DNA of 64,000 nt. It comes from UBA2112 sp964596695 (GTDB lineage: Bacteria > Patescibacteriota > Saccharimonadia > Saccharimonadales > Saccharimonadaceae). Within the stretch, counting starts at the first letter, position 1. The number at the start of each line of letters is the position of its first letter. The stretch spans positions 62,001-126,000 of the forward strand of contig CAZQVE010000001.1 of assembly GCA_964596695.1 (NCBI GenBank), read 5' to 3'. The notes below the pieces were generated by a model. It searched no databases and had not been told where the DNA came from. It was given only the letters and a program-made list of their open reading frames with translations. Shown piece by piece: positions 32,031-41,305 of the stretch. The translations under genes and the position numbers were made by a program.

Positions 32031-32669
32031 ATGGAAAAACTATCGATATCTGCTGATCATCTCGACAAAATAAAAAAATGGCTCGGCAACGGTTCTATCA
32101 ACATCTTTGGCCTGCCTTTTGCCGGCAAAGACACGCACGGCCACAAACTCTCTAAACTATTCGACGCACCGCTCCTCAGCAGCGGTGAAGTATTCCGTAA
32201 CAGCCGCGATATTATGTCCGCTGAAGACCAGGAGACACTCGACACCGGCGGCCTACCACCATCCGACGTCTTTTTGAAACTCTTTACACCATATTTTTCC
32301 AAATCGGAATTCGAAGGGAAACCACTGATCCTCAGTTCGGTCGGACGATGGATCGGAGAGGAACAAGGCATTATACGGGCAGCCCGTGACTCGGGGCATC
32401 CTATAAAGGCTGTCGTCTATCTGCACCTAAGCGAGGACATCGTCCGCAAACGGCTCAAAAAATCACAAGAACTCGGTGACCGTATCCGCCCGGAAGATTC
32501 GGCTGAACACCTCGAAACCCGTATCACTGAATTTAACGCTAAGACTTTGCCCGTTATCGAAAAATACCGCGAAATGGGGCTTCTGATCGAGGTCAACAGC
32601 GACGCGGAAAAAAGCGAGGTGCTGGAAAATATCCTTGCCCGGCTCTTTGTCCTCGCGTCCGAACAGTAA
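32031..32669 (+). CDS. Adenylate-kinase-like nucleoside monophosphate kinase
   Basis: A 212-residue P-loop protein. Walker A GLPFAGKDT (27-35), an NMP-binding region with LLSSGEVFRNSRDI, PLILSSVGRW replacing the usual LDGFPR segment, and a lid with RLKKSQELGDRIRPED followed by RITEFNAKTLPVIEKY. This is the adenylate kinase fold with Asp-Thr in place of the usual Gly-Thr after Lys. The substrate could be AMP or another nucleotide. The longer in-frame start at 31968 lies upstream of the promoter and is rejected. Confidence 0.82.
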   Translation: MEKLSISADHLDKIKKWLGNGSINIFGLPFAGKDTHGHKLSKLFDAPLLSSGEVFRNSRDIMSAEDQETLDTGGLPPSDVFLKLFTPYFSKSEFEGKPLILSSVGRWIGEEQGIIRAARDSGHPIKAVVYLHLSEDIVRKRLKKSQELGDRIRPEDSAEHLETRITEFNAKTLPVIEKYREMGLLIEVNSDAEKSEVLENILARLFVLASEQ

Positions 32670-32674
32670 TAAAA

Positions 32675-33547
32675 CTACTGGTTATCCAATGTCAGGGCGA
32701 CGCAGCGGATAAATCCGCCGCCTTTGTTCAGTTCTGGCGTATCGACGGTAATCGTCGTTAGGCCTTTCGACTCTATCGCTGCCTGCAGCTTCGGAGCGTT
32801 AGCTCCCATGACCACAGTATGGCCGGTGCTGATAAAATTGCAGGCAAAGCCTTCCATTGCTTCTTTCACGTCGATTTCGATTTTATCGATATCTTTTAAT
32901 GCTTCGATCTTTTTGCGGCTTTCTGGCAGGAATGCTTCGGGACACCATGCGATCAGCCCCGGTTTCAGAATGCCCATGGCTAGATCAATGTCATAGAAAA
33001 AACTGTCCGGCCACCCCGAGACACCGTTAACGACCTTCTTGCCTTTGCTATCCAGCTGGGGGACGGTCTGAATGTTGACGATATGGCGATCGGGAAATTC
33101 TTTCTTCAAAAATCCGAACATGCTCAAATCAGTACGGTACCGACTGCCAAGAAACAGCGTGTCACCACAAAGCAGCGTATCGCCCTGCCCGCTGTAACGG
33201 ACGCCTTCAGGCGGCTCGACAATCCTCAGGCCTCTTCTGCGCAGGACTTGAGCAGCATATGCCTCTTCCTTTTGACGGATGTTGGGCAAATGAGCCATCA
33301 CCGCCGTACCGTTCAGACAAAACGCCCAGTTCGCCGTATAGACGCCGTCCTGACAGTCTTTTGGCGAAGGAACTTGAATGACTTTTATACCGGCCTGCTC
33401 TATGGCAACTTTGACCTTGTCATGTTCCTGACGCGCCGTTTTGCTGTTTGGCTGGATAGCTTCGTCGCTATATGGGTTCAACTCTTTGACAGAAAAATTA
33501 TCCGCGTCGGACATTAGAACGGTACGGTTAATAGCTGGCATCTTCAT
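32675..33547 (-). CDS. Guanidino-group-modifying enzyme (DDAH/arginine deiminase superfamily)
   Basis: A 290-residue protein. Seen: DCQDGVYTANWAFCLNG near residue 63, GQGDTLLCGDTLFLGSRYRTD, and the C-terminal nucleophile region NKGGGFIRCVAL with Cys282. Family members hydrolyse or transfer the guanidino group of arginine, citrulline, agmatine or methylarginines. The position where relatives carry the catalytic HxD appears as FFYDIDLAMG, so the His seems replaced by Asp. It is 1 base downstream of the ornithine aminotransferase gene and certainly in its operon, which favours an arginine or citrulline-related substrate. Confidence 0.78.
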   Translation of the reverse strand: MKMPAINRTVLMSDADNFSVKELNPYSDEAIQPNSKTARQEHDKVKVAIEQAGIKVIQVPSPKDCQDGVYTANWAFCLNGTAVMAHLPNIRQKEEAYAAQVLRRRGLRIVEPPEGVRYSGQGDTLLCGDTLFLGSRYRTDLSMFGFLKKEFPDRHIVNIQTVPQLDSKGKKVVNGVSGWPDSFFYDIDLAMGILKPGLIAWCPEAFLPESRKKIEALKDIDKIEIDVKEAMEGFACNFISTGHTVVMGANAPKLQAAIESKGLTTITVDTPELNKGGGFIRCVALTLDNQ

Positions 33548-33548
33548 A

Positions 33549-34766
33549 CTATTTCTTTCTGGCTATATAGAGTAAGTCACGGATCTGGTTGGTAACGTAT
33601 TCTACCTCGTCCGGCATGATACTGAACGCAGGAGAAAGCCTCAGCGTCTGTTCATGTGCCTCCTTGGCAATAACATTACGTGCAAAAAGTCGCTGTGCCA
33701 TATCATGTCCAGTCATCAAAGCAGGGTCAATGTCTACACCAACCCACAGACCCTTGTGACGAACTTCTGTTATACCCTGACCTACTAGCTCTTCCATGCC
33801 GGCCGCGAGTTGATTGCCGCGATCGCGCACGTTCTTTTCGTACCTGCCCGACTTAAGCAGAGCGATAGTCGCACGTCCGACGGCGGCCGCAACGGGATTC
33901 CCGCCATATGTACTACCATGTACGCCCGGCTCCATAACATCCAATACATCCTTATTCGCAAGAGTTGCCGACGAAGGCACCACACCTCCACCGAGCGCCT
34001 TTCCTACAATCATGATATCTGGTTTTACGTTCTCGTGGTCACACGCGAAATTCTTTCCGGTACGCCCAAAGCCTGATTGAATCTCGTCTGCTATCATCAA
34101 TACGTTTTCCTCTGTGCAAAATTCACGTATTGCCCGTAAGTATCCCTCGTCGGGAATGATAATACCTGCTTCGCCCTGGATTGGTTCGAGCAGCACAGCA
34201 ACGGTATTTTCGTCGATTGCGTTTTCGATAGCCGCGACGTCGTTGAACGGCGCGCGTCGGAATCCTGGCGTATACGGTGCAAATCCCTTGCGGGCGATCC
34301 GATCATCAGAAAAGCTGACGACAGTCGTGGTACGTCCATGGAAGTTGCCGCCCATCACGATGATGTTTGACTGTTCACTCGGCACGCCTTTAACTTCTTC
34401 GCCCCACTTGCGAGCCGTTTTGATAGCTGACTCCACTGACTCGACGCCTCCGTTTGAGGGCAATACCATCTCATACCCGGTAAGTTCACCTAGTTCTTGA
34501 GCGAACAAGTCTCCTACCTCTGTCCTGACATAGCGAGGACCGAGTGTTAACCCTGTTCTTATCTGTGCGATGGCAGCCTCGGCAATAGCTTCGTTACCGT
34601 GTCCGAAATTCGTCGCGGAATATCCTGCTAACGTATCAAGGTATTTCCTACCCTTTTTGTCGTACATCCATACGCGTTTGGCCGCAACCATCTCTGCCCC
34701 GGGATCTTGATTTACTGGAACATAGTTATGCGCAAACTCAGCGGCGCTCATATTTTTTTCTGACAT
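33549..34766 (-). CDS. rocD: Ornithine aminotransferase-like class III PLP enzyme
   Basis: A 405-residue aminotransferase. Landmarks: GYSATNFGHGNEAI, LPSNGGVESVESAIKTARKW, NFHGRTTTVVSFSDD, EPIQGEAGIIIPDEGYL, IADEIQSGFGRTGK and the PLP-lysine region IMIVGKALGGGVVPSS (Lys near 258). This pattern fits ornithine-oxo-acid transaminase, giving glutamate semialdehyde. AAGGGGAG before the ATG. Forms an operon with the guanidino-enzyme gene; together they could channel arginine-derived ornithine. Confidence 0.87.
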   Translation of the reverse strand: MSEKNMSAAEFAHNYVPVNQDPGAEMVAAKRVWMYDKKGRKYLDTLAGYSATNFGHGNEAIAEAAIAQIRTGLTLGPRYVRTEVGDLFAQELGELTGYEMVLPSNGGVESVESAIKTARKWGEEVKGVPSEQSNIIVMGGNFHGRTTTVVSFSDDRIARKGFAPYTPGFRRAPFNDVAAIENAIDENTVAVLLEPIQGEAGIIIPDEGYLRAIREFCTEENVLMIADEIQSGFGRTGKNFACDHENVKPDIMIVGKALGGGVVPSSATLANKDVLDVMEPGVHGSTYGGNPVAAAVGRATIALLKSGRYEKNVRDRGNQLAAGMEELVGQGITEVRHKGLWVGVDIDPALMTGHDMAQRLFARNVIAKEAHEQTLRLSPAFSIMPDEVEYVTNQIRDLLYIARKK

Positions 34767-34854
34767 AAACTCCCCTTCTACCCACTCGTTATAGGACAGT
34801 ATACTCCTGTTAATCCCTTTTTAACATGACTGCGGACTTAGGAGGAGCTTCGTT

Positions 34855-36633
34855 TTAGTCCCTCTTCAGCATCACCGTAAAGGCTTCGGACGGGATATCT
34901 ACTTTTCCAAACCGTTTCATCCTTTTTTTGCCTTTGGCTTGTTTGGCGAGGACTTTCTTTTTGCGGCTGACATCACCGCCATAGAGGCCTGTTGTGACGT
35001 CCTTGCGATAAGCGCTCAAATCTTCGCGGGCGATGAACCGGCCACCGATAGCCGCCTGCAGCGCGACCTGGAAATTCTGCCGCGGAATAACTTCTTTGAG
35101 CTTCGACACGACTTCGCGCCCGATACGCTGCGACTCGGAACGGTGCAGCATAATGCTCAACGAGTCCACCATCTCGCCGGCCACATAGAAGTCGACTCGC
35201 ACGAGATCTTCGGCACGATACTCACTCAGTTCGTAGTTGAAACTGCCATAGCCGCTCGTCACGCTCTTGAGCTGATCGTAAAAATCGGTCAATAGATTGG
35301 CGAGTGGCGCCTCAAAACTAATCAACGCCCTTTCATCGATATAACTTAAATTACTCTGTCGTCCACGCTTGCCAACGATCAGCTGGATAACCGCGCCAAT
35401 ATAATCCTTCGGCACCACGATCTCGCCCTTAATCCACGGTTCGCGGATCTCGGCAATCTTACTTACATCAGGCAAATCACTAGCTGATTTGATATCGAGC
35501 TCTTCACCGTTCGCCAATGTCACCTGATAATCGGTTGACGGGTTCGTAACAACCAGATCCAAATCGTACTCACGCTCCAGCCGTTCGCGAACAATATCCA
35601 TGTGTAGGAGACCAAGGAACCCGATACGCACGCCAAATCCAAGTACCGGCGAATTTTCGGGTTCGAACTGTAACGCGCTGTCGCTAAGGCTAAGCTTTTC
35701 GACCGCTTCTTTGAGGTCATTATAATCTTCGTTGCTGACAGGGAAGAACCCAGCATACACGAACGGCTTGACGTCCTGATATCCGGGCAGCGGTTCGCTG
35801 GCATGCGATCGTTTGACCGTCACAGTGTCGCCAACCCGTGCGTCACGCGTCGTCTTGAGGTTAGTAACGATGTAGCCGATTTCACCAGTCGCAAGTTCAC
35901 CGCCCGGATTCATCGTGGGAGAAAGCACGCCAATCTCCAGCGCAAGGCCGTGCGCTCCGGTGGCCAACATTTCGATCGTGTCTCCCTTTTTAATACTGCC
36001 GTCAACGATACGCGTGTAAAGGATGACACCCCGGTAGTCATCATAGTAACTATCAAAGATAAGCGCGCGTGTCGGCGCATCAGACTCACCCTGTGGCGGC
36101 GCGACACGTTCCACGATTGCGTCCAATACTTCAGGTACACCTTCACCTGTTTTGGCGCTGACCTTCAAGATATCCGACTCATCACAACCGAGCAGGTTGA
36201 TGATTTCGGCGCTCACCCGCGGCACATCTGCTGCAGGCAGATCGATTTTATTCAACACCGGAATAATAGTTAGATCAGCAGCCAATGCTAAGTAGACATT
36301 CGCCAGCGTTTGCGCCTGGATGCCTTGACTCGCATCCACGACCAGCACTGCGCCCTCACAAGCTTCAAGACTGCGCGACACTTCGTAGCTAAAGTCAACG
36401 TGACCAGGCGTATCAATGAGGTTTAGTTCGCACTCTTTATAATGCATACGAACTGGTGCCAACTTGATAGTAATGCCCTTTTCGCGCTCCAGATCCATCG
36501 TGTCGAGCAACTGAGACTTCATGTCGCGCTGACTGACGGTACCCGTGACCTCTAGTAGTCGGTCGGCTAACGTCGACTTGCCGTGATCAATATGAGCAAT
36601 AATGCAAAAATTTCGGATATGTGATTGATTCAT
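34855..36633 (-). CDS. lepA: Elongation factor 4 (LepA)
   Basis: A 592-residue translational GTPase that back-translocates or remodels stalled ribosomes. G1 AHIDHGKSTLADRL, G3 DTPGHVDFSYEV, G4 NKIDLPAA, then domains II, III, V and the LepA-specific C-terminal domain ending in KKKVLAKQAKGKKRMKRFGKVDIPSEAFTVML. Length is normal. Last gene of the run tilS-ftsH-murJ-lepA; the gap to murJ is 33 bases and there is no clear Shine-Dalgarno. Confidence 0.97.
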   Translation of the reverse strand: MNQSHIRNFCIIAHIDHGKSTLADRLLEVTGTVSQRDMKSQLLDTMDLEREKGITIKLAPVRMHYKECELNLIDTPGHVDFSYEVSRSLEACEGAVLVVDASQGIQAQTLANVYLALAADLTIIPVLNKIDLPAADVPRVSAEIINLLGCDESDILKVSAKTGEGVPEVLDAIVERVAPPQGESDAPTRALIFDSYYDDYRGVILYTRIVDGSIKKGDTIEMLATGAHGLALEIGVLSPTMNPGGELATGEIGYIVTNLKTTRDARVGDTVTVKRSHASEPLPGYQDVKPFVYAGFFPVSNEDYNDLKEAVEKLSLSDSALQFEPENSPVLGFGVRIGFLGLLHMDIVRERLEREYDLDLVVTNPSTDYQVTLANGEELDIKSASDLPDVSKIAEIREPWIKGEIVVPKDYIGAVIQLIVGKRGRQSNLSYIDERALISFEAPLANLLTDFYDQLKSVTSGYGSFNYELSEYRAEDLVRVDFYVAGEMVDSLSIMLHRSESQRIGREVVSKLKEVIPRQNFQVALQAAIGGRFIAREDLSAYRKDVTTGLYGGDVSRKKKVLAKQAKGKKRMKRFGKVDIPSEAFTVMLKRD

Positions 36634-36666
36634 GAATTAGGTCTATTATGACAGAAAACTATCTGA

Positions 36667-38289
36667 TTAGCGAGCCTTGGCAAAGAGGAACCGATTCATC
36701 CGCTGAAGAATAGGGTTTGCCTCCTTGAGCCCGAGCATGCGACTGAGCGACAGATAGGTTGCCGCACTGACCAGGACAATCAGCGTAAACTTTGGAAAGG
36801 TTGCCAGAAAGCTGTTGTCGACATTTTGCAGCTGAAAGAGCTGAACCATGATGTAACAAACAATCGATGTCACACCGGTCGCCGTCGCCATCCGCCCGAT
36901 GGCACGCAGTAATTGCGGATCGATCAGTCCCTTGATCCGATAGTTCATTACGCTGAACAGGATCAATACTTCAAACACTGACACGATTGATTGCGCGTAA
37001 CCTAATCCGTACGCACCCATACCCAGGCTCATCGTGAACCATACGGCCAGAGCGATATTGAGCGCTATAGCAAAGAGCGATATGAACAGCGGCGTCTTGG
37101 TATCTTGCTGGGCATAAAAACTACGAGCGCAGATAAAATAGACTGACCGGAACAAAATCGCGATAACAAGCGAACCGAGTAATCCGGCCATCAGCGCGTC
37201 ACCACCGTTTTTGATAAAGTTGACCAAATAACCGCGAGTAAAATACGTCACTGCTGCGACCGGCATCGCAAGCCAGACAATGATCCGGATAAGTGTCTGA
37301 AGCTCGCTACGAAAGAGATCCGGCCGTCCCTGCCCCAAGCGTTCAGTCATTTTCGGAAATGCCGCCGTGCTGATCGCCACGCCGATAAGATTGATCGGTG
37401 CCATATGTAATACCGTCGCCTGGTTGTATGCGGCGAGCGTACCGGAAGACAATCGTGACGCGAGGTTGGTCTCGACGATACCTACTAAGTAGTCCATACC
37501 CTGGTCAATTGATCGTGGCGGCAAAAGCCGGAGCACCTTGCGAAAACCTTTGTTGCGCCAGAAAATCTTAAACTGATAATCGACGCCCAAACCTATCAGT
37601 CCGATACAGCTGACGATCAGTTGCAATACCGACCCCAGCGCCACGCCCAGCGCCACGCCCATGATTCCGCCTTCGAACACCTGTACACCAAAGATATTTA
37701 TGCCGCCTGTGAAGAAAAGGAGACCGATAATGATGCCGACATTGTAGAGGATCGGCGCCATCGCGAAGAAGGTAAACCGACCGACCGCCTGCTGAATACT
37801 AGCCAGCACCGTTGCAATCGCAAACAGAAAAGGGTTGACCGCGATGACGCGCATCATACTGGTCGCCAGCGCTATACCCGACTCACTCAGACCCGGCGCG
37901 ATAACGTAACGCACCAGTGGTTCGGCAAAAACAATAATCAGTATACTGGCCGCCAGCGTAATAAGTGCCATAAAGTTCATCATGCTGGTGCTGAGTTCCC
38001 AGGCTGACTTCTTGTTGCCGGTGGCTAAGCGCTGGTTGAATACCGGAATAAAGCTGACACTCAACGCGCCCGAAACCAGGATAAAAAACATAAAGTCCGG
38101 TACCGTAAACGCCGCCAAATACGCATCGTATCCGCTCTTGAACGTATCGTAGTAATTACCGTTGAGCAGTCGCATTCGGAAAAAACCGAATAGCAACGAT
38201 ACAAGCGTCGAACCTGCCAGCAAACTGGCGGCTAGCTGAACAGATAGCCGCTGATTAGCCCGGGCAACTGCGCTTCTGACTCGTCCCAT
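36667..38289 (-). CDS. murJ: Lipid II flippase MurJ
   Basis: A 540-residue MVF/MOP-family protein with about 14 hydrophobic helices. Landmarks: ASLLAGSTLVSLLFGFFRMRLL, GALSVSFIPVFNQRLATGNK, GIALATSMMRVIAVNPFLFAIATVLASIQQAVGRF and ISTAAFPKMTERLGQGR. It flips lipid II for peptidoglycan synthesis. It starts 9 bases after the ftsH stop. Confidence 0.95.
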   Translation of the reverse strand: MGRVRSAVARANQRLSVQLAASLLAGSTLVSLLFGFFRMRLLNGNYYDTFKSGYDAYLAAFTVPDFMFFILVSGALSVSFIPVFNQRLATGNKKSAWELSTSMMNFMALITLAASILIIVFAEPLVRYVIAPGLSESGIALATSMMRVIAVNPFLFAIATVLASIQQAVGRFTFFAMAPILYNVGIIIGLLFFTGGINIFGVQVFEGGIMGVALGVALGSVLQLIVSCIGLIGLGVDYQFKIFWRNKGFRKVLRLLPPRSIDQGMDYLVGIVETNLASRLSSGTLAAYNQATVLHMAPINLIGVAISTAAFPKMTERLGQGRPDLFRSELQTLIRIIVWLAMPVAAVTYFTRGYLVNFIKNGGDALMAGLLGSLVIAILFRSVYFICARSFYAQQDTKTPLFISLFAIALNIALAVWFTMSLGMGAYGLGYAQSIVSVFEVLILFSVMNYRIKGLIDPQLLRAIGRMATATGVTSIVCYIMVQLFQLQNVDNSFLATFPKFTLIVLVSAATYLSLSRMLGLKEANPILQRMNRFLFAKAR

Positions 38290-38298
38290 CGCTTACTA

Positions 38299-40179
38299 TC
38301 AGGCTGTCGGTGTATAAAGCCTGGCCTCTTTCGGGATCGTCGCGCCCTTTAGGATTTTGTCGACTTCGTCATCATCAAGCGTCTCCTTAACGAGCAGCTC
38401 TTTAGCCAGTTTATGCAAGCTATCCATGTTTTGCTTCAAGACGACTTCCGCGCGACGACTCGCCTCTTTGATGAGCGACTCGACCTCCAGGTCGATTTCC
38501 TTGGCGGTATCATCACTATATGGTCGTTCGTGCGTGATCTTATCGAACACCATACCGCCGCTGTCTTCGTGGAAAACCTGGTCGCGGAGCTTGGTACCCA
38601 TACCCTGTTCGATTACCATGTCGCGAGCAATCTCAGTGGCCTTGCGCAGGTCGGATCCGGCGCCAGTCGTGATGCCGTCGGCGCCATACATCAGCTTTTC
38701 GGCGACACGACCGCCTAGTGCGCTGGCCAGTTGATCCTTGAACTCATAGATACTGGTATAGCTCTTGTCTTGTGGTGGCAAGAACCATGTCACACCGCCG
38801 GTACCACCGCGCGGGATAATCGTTACTTTATGAACAGGGTCGTTGTCTGGTAGCAGGTGACCGACGATTGCGTGTCCTGACTCGTGGTAAGCGGTCAGTT
38901 CTTTTTCGCGTTCGGTCATAACTTTGGTCTTGCGTTCCGGACCGATAGCAACCTTTTCGAAAGCTTCGGTCAGATCGTCGTTGGTGATTTTCTTGCGGTT
39001 GTCACGGGCAGCAATGATAGCTGATTCATTAGCAATGTTTGCCAGATCCGCACCGCTTGAACCAGCAGTTTTGGCAGCCAGCTTATCGAGATCGACAGTA
39101 CTATCGGTCGGCTTGTTCTTGAAATGAACCTTCAGGATTGCTTCACGGTCTTTGCGCTCAGGCAGCATAATGTTCGTCCGGCGGTCGAACCGGCCTGGAC
39201 GCAGCAATGCCGGGTCAAGTACGTCGGCACGGTTAGTTGCCGCGAGAACGATAACGTTAGTATCTGTTTCAAATCCGTCCATCTCTACCAAGATCTGGTT
39301 GAGCGTTTGTTCGCGCTCGTCATGACCACCGCCCATGCCACTGCCGCGGCGACGACCGACGGCGTCGATTTCGTCAATAAAGATAATCGCAGGTGCGTTC
39401 TTTTTCGCCTTGGCGAACAAGTCACGTACGCGGCTGGCGCCGACACCGACGAACATCTCGACGAATTCCGAACCGGAAATGCTAAAGAACGGCACGTTTG
39501 CCTCGCCCGCTACGGCGCGAGCCAGCATAGTCTTACCAGTACCCGGACTACCTACAAGTAGGACACCCTTTGGAATTTTGGCACCGACTTCATGATACTT
39601 TTTCGGGTGCTTCAAGAAGTCAACGACCTCTTCCAGATCCTGCTTGGCACTGTCGTTACCAGCAATATCGTTAAATACTACCTTTTCTTTATCGACACCA
39701 TACAGCTTCGCCTTACTCTTGCCAAATCCGAGCGCTTGGTTGTTTTGCCCCTGTGCCTGGCGCATCATGATCATGAAAAAACCAGCAATCAGCACAACCG
39801 GCACGATGATGATAGCAATGTTCCATAATGTTTCACCGGTTTGTGACGGCGGTGTGTCGTCCAGTGTCTGCTTAGCTTTATCGTTGAGAACGTCTTCCTT
39901 GATCAGCGTACTGACACCACCCTGAATGTAGGAATGTTGTGTCGGCTCGTCTTTACCCTCGGGTGTTATTTTCAGATCATTGCCAGATCCTTCGATCTTG
40001 CTTACCTCGCCCTTGTTGGCGCTTTCGATTACTTGGGCAATCGGCACGTCTTCGAGCTTGTTATGCGGCGCGACGACAGCAAACAATACGAGGATTGCCA
40101 CCACGATAATCGCCCAGAAAAGGCCAAGCCTCGCCCAATTCGACATACGGTTTCTTTGTGGGGGTTTTTTCGTTGCCAT
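38299..40179 (-). CDS. ftsH: Membrane AAA+ zinc protease FtsH
   Basis: A 626-residue protease. Two membrane segments (about 14-34 and 121-140) flank a periplasmic/outer domain; Walker A GSPGTGKTMLARAVAGEA, Walker B IIFIDEIDAVGRRRG, SRH region ATNRADVLDPALLRPGRFDR, and the zinc site HESGHAIVGHLL with the third ligand in the DLRKATEIARDM region. Degrades membrane and regulatory proteins. AAAGGAC lies 15 bases before the ATG, an unusually long spacing, and TATATT immediately precedes the ATG. Confidence 0.97.
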   Translation of the reverse strand: MATKKPPQRNRMSNWARLGLFWAIIVVAILVLFAVVAPHNKLEDVPIAQVIESANKGEVSKIEGSGNDLKITPEGKDEPTQHSYIQGGVSTLIKEDVLNDKAKQTLDDTPPSQTGETLWNIAIIIVPVVLIAGFFMIMMRQAQGQNNQALGFGKSKAKLYGVDKEKVVFNDIAGNDSAKQDLEEVVDFLKHPKKYHEVGAKIPKGVLLVGSPGTGKTMLARAVAGEANVPFFSISGSEFVEMFVGVGASRVRDLFAKAKKNAPAIIFIDEIDAVGRRRGSGMGGGHDEREQTLNQILVEMDGFETDTNVIVLAATNRADVLDPALLRPGRFDRRTNIMLPERKDREAILKVHFKNKPTDSTVDLDKLAAKTAGSSGADLANIANESAIIAARDNRKKITNDDLTEAFEKVAIGPERKTKVMTEREKELTAYHESGHAIVGHLLPDNDPVHKVTIIPRGGTGGVTWFLPPQDKSYTSIYEFKDQLASALGGRVAEKLMYGADGITTGAGSDLRKATEIARDMVIEQGMGTKLRDQVFHEDSGGMVFDKITHERPYSDDTAKEIDLEVESLIKEASRRAEVVLKQNMDSLHKLAKELLVKETLDDDEVDKILKGATIPKEARLYTPTA

Positions 40180-40233
40180 AATATAAGTGACGGTCCTTTC
40201 GCTCTCGGATATTAGGTCATTTTCTCGCTTATA

Positions 40234-41115
40234 TTATGATAACACTTTATAGGATGTCTCGACAATAAAGCGTGTCTTCGTAAATCGAAGCGTGATGCCG
40301 CCTGCAACCTCATAAACTTTGCCGGCTGACATGACCTTGACGGCATGGAGTGCTCGAGCAAGCTGCGGCCGTGTCGGACTTGTGCCAGCTTCGCGGATAA
40401 AGACCGCTCGTAATAGTTCATGAGCCGCAATGTCTCCGGCCATAGTAAACAGATGTCTAGAATATGGCGACTGGCCGATCAGGCGGGACGTTTCATCATC
40501 GCTAAGCCGTTTCAATGCTACTTGCCGATTGCGGTACAAACGCAGTGATTCCTTCGTATCCCCATCGAGTTCCCTCACCCTTTGCCGCAGTTTGTTGCGC
40601 AAATATTTTTCGTCTTGGTTGGTGACGTCCTCCCGCCATTTCAGGTCATGATTCCTGGCATATTGGATCAGTTCCGCCTTCGTCGTAGCAAGCAGCGGCC
40701 GGTCGATGTCCGGACTATCCAGTACGGCCAGCCCGCGCCAGCCAGTGCCGCGCGTCAAATTGATTGCGATCGTCTCCACCACGTCATCCGCATGGTGCGC
40801 GGTCATGATTTTCGCATCGTGCTTTGCCGCCACCTCACGCAAAAATACGTACCGCCGGTCACGCGCCAGTTCTTCGCTGGCATTTGCGCCCAATTCCTCG
40901 CGCTTCGTTTCAAATAGCAGGTTATACTTTTCGGCCAACGACTTCACAAATTCCGCATCATCCGCCGAGTCTGGTCGGATGCCGTGGTCGAAGTGAGCGA
41001 CGATAAGGTTGGCTATTGGAATTTGGCTATTCACGCCTGGCAACGTGCCCCGCGCGAGCATATCGAGCAACGCCACCGAATCCACCCCGCCGCTAACTGC
41101 CACGACGTATTGCAC
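40234..41115 (-). CDS. tilS: tRNA(Ile)-lysidine synthase TilS
   Basis: A 293-residue N-type ATP pyrophosphatase that converts the wobble C of tRNA-Ile(CAT) to lysidine. PP-loop SGGVDSVALLDML (8-20), AHFDHGIRPDSADDAEFV, MTAHHADDVVETIAINLTRGTGWRGL and RPLLATTKAELIQYARNH are all family landmarks. It has the catalytic domain and a short C-terminal part, without the second C-terminal domain of long TilS. GTG start overlapping the stop of the preceding small gene (TAGTG). Confidence 0.94.
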   Translation of the reverse strand: MQYVVAVSGGVDSVALLDMLARGTLPGVNSQIPIANLIVAHFDHGIRPDSADDAEFVKSLAEKYNLLFETKREELGANASEELARDRRYVFLREVAAKHDAKIMTAHHADDVVETIAINLTRGTGWRGLAVLDSPDIDRPLLATTKAELIQYARNHDLKWREDVTNQDEKYLRNKLRQRVRELDGDTKESLRLYRNRQVALKRLSDDETSRLIGQSPYSRHLFTMAGDIAAHELLRAVFIREAGTSPTRPQLARALHAVKVMSAGKVYEVAGGITLRFTKTRFIVETSYKVLS

Positions 41116-41288
41116 TATCCGAACCTTTTACTCAGTTTGACTCCAAGCCAAATACCTATGATGCCGCCGACCATGCTGGTAAGAATACTCCAGCCGTCTA
41201 ATAACGAATTATCGCCCCACAACATTGGCGCTGCACCGCCACCGGTCATGCCGACAATAGTCATGAAAGTTATGAATTTTTTGTTCAT
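41115..41288 (-). CDS. 57-residue two-helix membrane protein upstream of tilS
   Basis: Reads MNKKFITFMTIVGMTGGG..., then a second hydrophobic stretch ending GIIGIWLGVKLSKRFG. The stop overlaps the tilS GTG by one base. TATACT on the minus strand (41295-41300) ends 6 bases before the ATG, suggesting a leaderless transcript that starts the tilS-ftsH-murJ-lepA run. The layout (two helices, small, basic C terminus) resembles AtpZ/AtpI-type proteins, but I would not assign it. Confidence 0.65.
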   Translation of the reverse strand: MNKKFITFMTIVGMTGGGAAPMLWGDNSLLDGWSILTSMVGGIIGIWLGVKLSKRFG

Positions 41289-41294
41289 ATAGCC

Positions 41295-41300
41295 AGTATA
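41295..41300 (-). promoter_or_regulatory. -10 box before small membrane gene and tilS
   Basis: TATACT on the minus strand, 6 bases from the ATG at 41288; -35 poor. Confidence 0.5.
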
Positions 41301-41305
41301 CTCGC

